From Deltaproteobacteria bacterium (lineage in GTDB: Bacteria; Desulfobacterota; Desulfarculia; Adiutricales; Adiutricaceae), in the NCBI GenBank assembly GCA_031254895.1, contig JAIRTO010000079.1, forward strand, positions 1 through 44,803: a stretch of 44,803 nucleotides of DNA, read 5' to 3'. The position numbers and the translations under genes are program-made. Below, piece after piece: positions 39,203 through 44,803 of the stretch (position 1 is its first letter; every line of letters starts with the position of its first letter). Below the pieces are notes generated by a model. It did not search any database and was not told the DNA's origin. It saw nothing but the letters and a program-made list of their open reading frames with translations.

Positions 39203-39847
39203 TTAAGCCGCAGGGCCGCCTTCCGAGGTCGCCTCTTCGGCCGTTTCCGGAGAATTCCCCTCGGCGGAAGTCGATTCTTCGGCGGACAGGCCGTCGGTCT
39301 GGGCTGGCTCGGCGGCGTCAGCTTTCGCGCCCTTGGGAGCTCGGGTTTTTTTGCCTGGAGTCTCAAGAGCCTCCGCCGCTTCGTCCTGAGCGGGCGTCGG
39401 CGGCGCGTCGCTGATGACTTTGACCTTGAAAGTTCCCGTCACTTCGGCGTGCAGTTTTATGGTCACTTCGAAATCGCCGAGAGTTTTGATGGGTTCGGCC
39501 AGACGCAGCTTCTTGCGGTCGAGTTCGAAACCCTCGTCCTGGGCGGCGGAAACGATGTCCTGAGGGGTGACCGCGCCGTAGAGCTTGCCTTTTTCTCCGG
39601 ATTTGCGGGGCAAGACCAGACAAAGGGCGGCCAGTTTGGTTTTCATGTCCGTGGCCAGATCTTTGCTTTCTTTGGCTCTGGTCTCGAACTCGGCCCTCTT
39701 CTTGGCCATGGCTTTGAGGTTGCCGGCCGTGGCTTCCATGGCCCTGCCCGAAGGCAACAGAAAGTTGCGGGCATAGCCGGGCGCCACCTTAAGCACCTGT
39801 CCGGCCATGCCTAGATTGACGACGTCTTTAGTCAAGATGATTTCCAT
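39203..39847 (-). CDS. rplI: 50S ribosomal protein L9 with C-terminal Ala/Glu-rich extension
   Basis: MEIILTKDVVNLGMAGQVLKVAPGYARNFLLPSGRAMEAT. Confidence 0.95.
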   Translation of the reverse strand: MEIILTKDVVNLGMAGQVLKVAPGYARNFLLPSGRAMEATAGNLKAMAKKRAEFETRAKESKDLATDMKTKLAALCLVLPRKSGEKGKLYGAVTPQDIVSAAQDEGFELDRKKLRLAEPIKTLGDFEVTIKLHAEVTGTFKVKVISDAPPTPAQDEAAEALETPGKKTRAPKGAKADAAEPAQTDGLSAEESTSAEGNSPETAEEATSEGGPAA

Positions 39848-39862
39848 TGATCCGGACCTCCG

Positions 39863-40153
39863 TCAATACTGGCTGGACGGCACCATGGCCGTGTAAGGCA
39901 GCAGGGCCATGTAGCGGGCTCTCAGGATAGTCTTGGTGATCAGTCTCTGATGCTTCGCGCAGTTGCCGCTGATGCGCCTGGGCACTATCTTGCCTCGTTC
40001 CGTCACGAAAGGCCTCAAGGCTTTTATGTCCTTATAGTCCACCGTCTGCACATGATCCGCGCAGAAACGGCATACTTTCCGGCGATGATACGGTTTCTTC
40101 TTCCCGCGTCCGCGGCGGGGATTCTTGTCGTCTGAACCGCTGTGGTCAGCCAT
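39863..40153 (-). CDS. rpsR: 30S ribosomal protein S18
   Basis: [61 protein letters not shown]. Confidence 0.97.
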   Translation of the reverse strand: MADHSGSDDKNPRRGRGKKKPYHRRKVCRFCADHVQTVDYKDIKALRPFVTERGKIVPRRISGNCAKHQRLITKTILRARYMALLPYTAMVPSSQY

Positions 40154-40167
40154 GTCTAATCTCCTTT

Positions 40168-40710
40168 TTAGTTCGCCGCATCGGCGGAATCATCAGCCGT
40201 TTGAGGCTGGGGGGTTTCGGTCGGCTCCGAGGACTCGGCGGCGACTTCGGCTTCTTCGTTGAAGTCGCCGACATCGGCGTCCTCTCCGTCAGAGGGACTT
40301 TCTTCTTCGGAGCTGTCCGCTTTTTTGGCTTCGGCCAGCTGATTCAGCTCCTTTTCTTTGCGGGAGGCTTCGTCGGCCAAGCTGGCCAGAAGGGCTTCAT
40401 GACGTTCGGCGGTGAAATTCTTGTCCAGAACCAGAGTCATGTATTTGAAGACTTTTTCGTCGATCTTCAGGTTGCGCTCCAGCTCGGCGGCCAGGGCCGA
40501 TTGGGCCCGGTAGTCGAACAGCATGTAAAAGCCGTACAATTCTTTGCGAACGGGGTAGGCGAGTTTTTGTCTGCCGCGTTCTTCAATGCGGACGATCTGC
40601 CCTTCTCCTTTGGCGATTATGCCCTCGATTTTTTCTTTCATGCCAGAAAGCTGATCCGGGGACAATTGCGGAGAGAGCAAGATCAGGGTTTCGTACCTTC
40701 GATAAGTCAT
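40168..40710 (-). CDS. rpsF: 30S ribosomal protein S6 with acidic C-terminal extension
   Basis: [20 protein letters not shown]... [23 protein letters not shown]. Confidence 0.96.
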   Translation of the reverse strand: MTYRRYETLILLSPQLSPDQLSGMKEKIEGIIAKGEGQIVRIEERGRQKLAYPVRKELYGFYMLFDYRAQSALAAELERNLKIDEKVFKYMTLVLDKNFTAERHEALLASLADEASRKEKELNQLAEAKKADSSEEESPSDGEDADVGDFNEEAEVAAESSEPTETPQPQTADDSADAAN

Positions 40711-41255
40711 TGGTCAATCCTCGTGGACCTAAGGCCCCGTTTGACTGGTCGGCCCAGTTGCGGGGGCGAGAATTGTCGTCCTTTTGGGCGACTGATAGCG
40801 ATCTGGCATCATGCCATATTTTTGGCGGAAAAACAAGATCCAATTTTTCTCGTTTCTCGGGTTTCAGGCTCCGCCAACAAGGCGCCCTGGCCAGGTCGGC
40901 AGAAAAGACCGCCTGGCGACCAAAACCGAGCTAGTCGGGGGCGACCGAAATGAAGCCCGAAGGCTTCGAAGCCCCGAAGGCGTCGAAGCGACGAAGCGTT
41001 GGAGCGCGGCCGGAAGCTTAAGACCCTAAATCTGGCTGGAGAAACCTTGGCGTCTGGGGCAGGAATGGGGAAAAAGAAAGGCTTTGGCTCTTTTTCGGAG
41101 AAATTTTTGGGGGAAAGACCGGTCGGCCGAGCCAGGGCGCCAAAGAAAACGAACGAACATCAGAGATCGTTTGGGGAGGCCAAAACCTGCCAGAGAGACT
41201 GGCGCCCCCGCGTCTAGGGTTCTTGGTCGAAATGGCTCCGGAAGGCGTCGTCGAA

Positions 41256-41289
41256 GCGGTTCAGACGGAAGGGCGGTTCAGACGGAAGG
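41256..41289. repeat. 17-bp tandem duplication (GCGGTTCAGACGGAAGG x2)
   Basis: Read directly. Confidence 0.85.
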
Positions 41290-41294
41290 GCGCC

Positions 41295-41341
41295 AAAAAC
41301 GCCGCCCCGGCTTAGGGGCGCCTACGCCGGGGCGGCGTTTT
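41295..41341. terminator. Very strong terminator-like hairpin AAAACGCCGCCCCGGC-N14-GCCGGGGCGGCGTTTT
   Basis: 16-bp perfect stem with flanking A and T tracts; 3' of the glycerate kinase gene. Confidence 0.9.
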
Positions 41342-41476
41342 CTTCGCCAGTCAAGGCCGGGGGCTCGTCGAAGAAAAAGCCAAGGCGCCAAGTTGGCCTT
41401 TGTCCTTACGGCGCGACAAAATTCCGGTCTATTTTTATCTCCCAGTCTCCGTCGTTTCGAAGCTAGGGAGAGGCTT

Positions 41477-42613
41477 TCACTTCATTTGGACGTTTATGAG
41501 CCGGGCCAGTCGCTCGGCCGCTTCGACCAAAAGGGGCTCGGCGTCGCTCATGGCTTCGGCCAGGGTCATGGGCCGAGGGATGACGCTCATGACCGCCAGG
41601 ATGTTTTTGTCGTACATCTTTTGATAACCCTCGGCCAAGCCGCCGGAAAGGCAGACGACGGGGACGCCCAGTTCCGCGCCTAGGGCGGAGACGCCGACGG
41701 GGGCTTTGCCCCACACGGTCTGGCCGTCGCTGCGGCCTTCTCCGGTGACGATGAGGGAAGCCCCTTGGGCTTTTTCTCGAAAACGTCCCTCAGCCAGAAT
41801 TAATTCGACCCCTGGGCGGAATTCGGCGTTGGTGAAGAGTCTGAAGGCGGCCCCCAACCCGCCGGCCGCCCCTGAACCGGGACTCGTCAGGACGTTGCGG
41901 CCGGTGACTTTTTCGGCGCATTCGGCAAAACGCCCGAGGGCCCCATCGAGCTGCGGAACCAGTTCCGGGGTGGCCCCTTTTTGCGGCCCGAACACGGCCG
42001 AGGCTCCGTCGGGTCCAACCAGGGGGTTTTGGACGTCGGAGGCCACGGCGATGGGCAGGCGGGCCAGTTCCGGTCTTAAGCCCGACGGGTCTATGCGATC
42101 CAATTCGCGCAGAGGCAGCCCGCCGGGAGGCAGTTCGCGTCCGTCTTTATCCAAAAGCTTAAGGCCAAGAGCCTTAAGCATCCCCGACCCCGCGTCGTTG
42201 GTGCCGCTGCCGCCCAGACCGACGATTAATTTTTCCGCGCCTCGTTCAATGACTTGCAGAATTTGCTGCCCCAAACCATAAGTGCTGGCTTTGGTCGGAT
42301 CAAGCTCTTCCGGAGCCAGTCTGGTCAGACCGGAGGCCGAAGCCGTTTCCACCACGGCCGTGCGGCCGTCGCCCAGAAAGCCGTAAATGGCTTTGACTGG
42401 ACGGCCCAAGGGATCCAAGGCTTCGTCCTCGTAGAGAGTCCCGTTGGTCAGGGCGACCAGCGTTTCCACGGTTCCTTCCCCTCCGTCGGCGATGGGGAAA
42501 AGAACAAGTTCCGCCTCAGGCCAGACGCGAGCCAGTCCCAGGGCGACGCTTTGGGCGGCTTTCAAAGCCGACAGGCTTCCTTTGAACGAATCGGGGGCGA
42601 TGACGATTTTCAT
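41477..42613 (-). CDS. Glycerate kinase (GarK/GlxK family)
   Basis: MKIVIAPDSFKGSLSALKAAQSVALGL, PIADGGEGTVETLV, GLGGSGTNDAGSGML, GPQKGATPELV, GEGRSDGQTVWGKAPVGVS. Confidence 0.94.
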   Translation of the reverse strand: MKIVIAPDSFKGSLSALKAAQSVALGLARVWPEAELVLFPIADGGEGTVETLVALTNGTLYEDEALDPLGRPVKAIYGFLGDGRTAVVETASASGLTRLAPEELDPTKASTYGLGQQILQVIERGAEKLIVGLGGSGTNDAGSGMLKALGLKLLDKDGRELPPGGLPLRELDRIDPSGLRPELARLPIAVASDVQNPLVGPDGASAVFGPQKGATPELVPQLDGALGRFAECAEKVTGRNVLTSPGSGAAGGLGAAFRLFTNAEFRPGVELILAEGRFREKAQGASLIVTGEGRSDGQTVWGKAPVGVSALGAELGVPVVCLSGGLAEGYQKMYDKNILAVMSVIPRPMTLAEAMSDAEPLLVEAAERLARLINVQMK

Positions 42614-42846
42614 AAAGCACCTTATATGAGAGGTCAAGGGTCGGTTCGCAAGGCGATAAATATAAGAAACGACAAAACAGGCGGCGCCGAAGGAAAAGAG
42701 GCGCAAAAAGGAAAAACGATTGAACGCGAAGAAATGAATCAAGGGCGAAAGCGCGACAAAGGCGCGAAACAGTCCTCTTTTTTGGGAAAGAGGCCCTTTT
42801 GTTCGATTTGACGCGGCTTTCGCCAAAAAGCGTCGAAGACGGGAAG

Positions 42847-44763
42847 CTAGCGGCTTCCGGCCAGTCTTCGGGCCAAATCGACCGCTTCGGCGGCATCGGC
42901 CGAGTAGCCGTCGGCGCCGATGTCGGCGGCGAATTTGGCGGTGACGGGGGCGCCGCCGACCATGACTTTCACTTTCTGGCGCAGACCGGCTTCGGCCAGA
43001 GATTCCAGCACCCTCGACATGGCCGGCATGGTCGTGGTCAGGAGGGCGGACAAGCCCAAGAGATCCGGCTGCCGGGTCTTTACGCAGTCGATGAAGGCGT
43101 CTTCGCTGACGTTGATGCCCAGATCCACCACCTTGAAGCCGGCTCCTCTGAGCATGGTGGCCACCATGTTTTTGCCTATGTCGTGGAGATCGCCGAAGAC
43201 GGTTCCCAAAACGATGGTTTTGGCTTCCGTTTTGTCGTCTTCGCTTTTCAGATGCGGTTCCAGGCATTCCACGGCCTGGTTCATGGCCCTGGCCGAGAGA
43301 AGGACTTCAGGAATGAAGACCACGCCGGCTTTGAACAGAGGGCTGATGATGTCCATCGCCGCGATCAGTCCTTGGCGCATGATCTCGCCAGGGGGATGGC
43401 CGGCGTTGACGAGCTTGGTCACTTCGGCGACTATGGATTCGTCGTCGCCGTCCAAAACCATCTGGCGGGCTATGGAGAAGGGATCGCTTCGGCCGGCGGC
43501 CGGCTTGAAGTCGTCCGCGACGGAGCGATTCAACCTTTCGGCTTCCTTGGCCGGATCCGTCAAAACGGCGCCGGAAAGGGGCAGCGCTCCTTCGGCTCTG
43601 ACTCGATCGCCTATTCGCCTCAGCCTGTCCCAGTTGGCCAGAGGCGGCGTCGTGTCGGCGACGCCCAAGATGAGGCCGTCGCCAGGGACGAGCTCTTTGA
43701 ACAAAACGTCGAGATAAGCCTCGAAATCCGACTGGCTGGTCAGCTCGTCGAGGAGGATGTTGGAAGGAATTCCGCCGAATATGGTCAGCTTGCCTTTCCA
43801 TTGGCGGTAGTAATCGGTAATTTTCACTTTGGTCATGGGAAACGGACAGATGGCTTCGGCGACCTGAAAGCCCGAGTCGGCCAAAAGCTCCATGAGCCCG
43901 AAATTTTCGCCGTCGCAGTGACAGATGCAGACCTGGTCGTTTTCTTTGAAGGCCGGACCGACCTTTCTGAGCCAGGGCTGAATTTCTTTGGCGAAATATC
44001 TGGGATAAGTGATCATGTCGTCGAAGTTGGCGCCCCATAGAACGACTTTGGCCGGAGAGGCGAGGATCACTTGAAAGACTTTTTCGTAAAAGACGGAAAG
44101 TCCCTCGGCCAGACGCCGCATGGGGCCGGCGTTGTCGTTGTAGTGATAGTAGAAATCGGTGGCGTCGAGAAACTCTTTTTGAACGTGGTGCATCGGCGAG
44201 GAGGCCAGAGAGGCGAAGGCCGCCTCTATGCCGTTGGAGCCGACTTCCGCATCGACCCAGTTCTGATACTCTTCATAATTGGGCGTGACGGAAAGGTTTT
44301 CGAAAATGTGGGCCACGACTTCGTAATCGGCCGGCTCCTTCAAGACGTGTTCGTCTATCCAGGTTATGGAGGCTCCGGAGTCCTTCATCTCGGCGGTGTA
44401 CATGGTTCTGGTTCTGACGGTGCCTTTGGCGGTGCGGTATGTTTGGGTCGCGTAGTCGCCTTCCGTCGTCTGTTCGAAGACCACGTCGGGACCGAAAGCC
44501 ACTTTGTAAGGCTGTTCGGGAAGGTCGTACAAGCCCAGAGCCCTATGCGGCTGCTGGCCTCGCCGCAAAAACGCGGGAACCAGATGATGGCTGCCCCAGC
44601 CTTCGGCTCGGCAGATCTCGGCTATGGTTCGGCCTTGATGTTCTTTGGGAAGCCCGCCTGAGCGAAGGTTGGCGTTGTGCCATAAATCTATTCTGGGAAC
44701 GTAGGGCCAGAAGTCGACCATCTCTCCCTTGGCCGCGGCTAGGATGCGTTCGCGCATATCCAT
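42847..44763 (-). CDS. UroD-type methyltransferase fused to a corrinoid (B12)-binding domain
   Basis: N-terminal UroD/MtaA-like region (ICHCDGENFGLMELL...AICPFP); C-terminal corrinoid protein with DLHDIGKNMVATMLRGAGFKVVDLG, GLSALLTTTM, VGGAPV. AAAGGAGATTTTCGTCC-ATG. Confidence 0.88.
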   Translation of the reverse strand: MDMRERILAAAKGEMVDFWPYVPRIDLWHNANLRSGGLPKEHQGRTIAEICRAEGWGSHHLVPAFLRRGQQPHRALGLYDLPEQPYKVAFGPDVVFEQTTEGDYATQTYRTAKGTVRTRTMYTAEMKDSGASITWIDEHVLKEPADYEVVAHIFENLSVTPNYEEYQNWVDAEVGSNGIEAAFASLASSPMHHVQKEFLDATDFYYHYNDNAGPMRRLAEGLSVFYEKVFQVILASPAKVVLWGANFDDMITYPRYFAKEIQPWLRKVGPAFKENDQVCICHCDGENFGLMELLADSGFQVAEAICPFPMTKVKITDYYRQWKGKLTIFGGIPSNILLDELTSQSDFEAYLDVLFKELVPGDGLILGVADTTPPLANWDRLRRIGDRVRAEGALPLSGAVLTDPAKEAERLNRSVADDFKPAAGRSDPFSIARQMVLDGDDESIVAEVTKLVNAGHPPGEIMRQGLIAAMDIISPLFKAGVVFIPEVLLSARAMNQAVECLEPHLKSEDDKTEAKTIVLGTVFGDLHDIGKNMVATMLRGAGFKVVDLGINVSEDAFIDCVKTRQPDLLGLSALLTTTMPAMSRVLESLAEAGLRQKVKVMVGGAPVTAKFAADIGADGYSADAAEAVDLARRLAGSR

Positions 44764-44803
44764 GGACGAAAATCTCCTTTGGCGTAAAAGCGAAGACAAT
44801 CGC

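Noticed and set aside
42614-43267. N-terminal extension of the 596-aa glycerate kinase ORF
   Set aside because: It overlaps the corrinoid-domain gene in another frame and is Arg-rich; the real start MKIVIAPDSFKGS is at 42613.

Overview
This 44.8 kb window is GC-rich bacterial chromosome. About 28 of the identifiable genes are on the minus strand. Gene content looks Desulfobacterota/Desulfovibrio-like, but that assignment is inference. Most genes are housekeeping: recG, pbpC, fabD, aconitase, icd, cobS, glgA, motAB, HIT, topA, rny, zapA/zapB, rplI-rpsR-rpsF, and glycerate kinase. There is also an OPA/MFS transporter, a GAF-rich histidine kinase, an OmpR-type regulator, and a UroD-type methyltransferase fused to a corrinoid domain. 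I saw no tRNA, rRNA, CRISPR array or intact transposase. The best leads are: (1) the only complete plus-strand gene, a GcvH-like protein that appears to lack the lipoyl-lysine and ends in a long poly-Asp tail; (2) a RelB/DinJ-like antitoxin whose 3' end overlaps a secreted protein with four 21-aa YYD repeats, sitting where a toxin would be expected; (3) a 67-aa, very basic, amphipathic small ORF behind fabD with a good ribosome-binding site; (4) many short tandem repeats (9-18 bp, different unit at each locus) in the spacers, including an ~180 bp decamer-periodic tract, plus a 9-bp repeat inside pbpC; (5) strong inverted repeats and AT-rich islands in spacers. All family calls come from reading motifs by eye; no database search was run.
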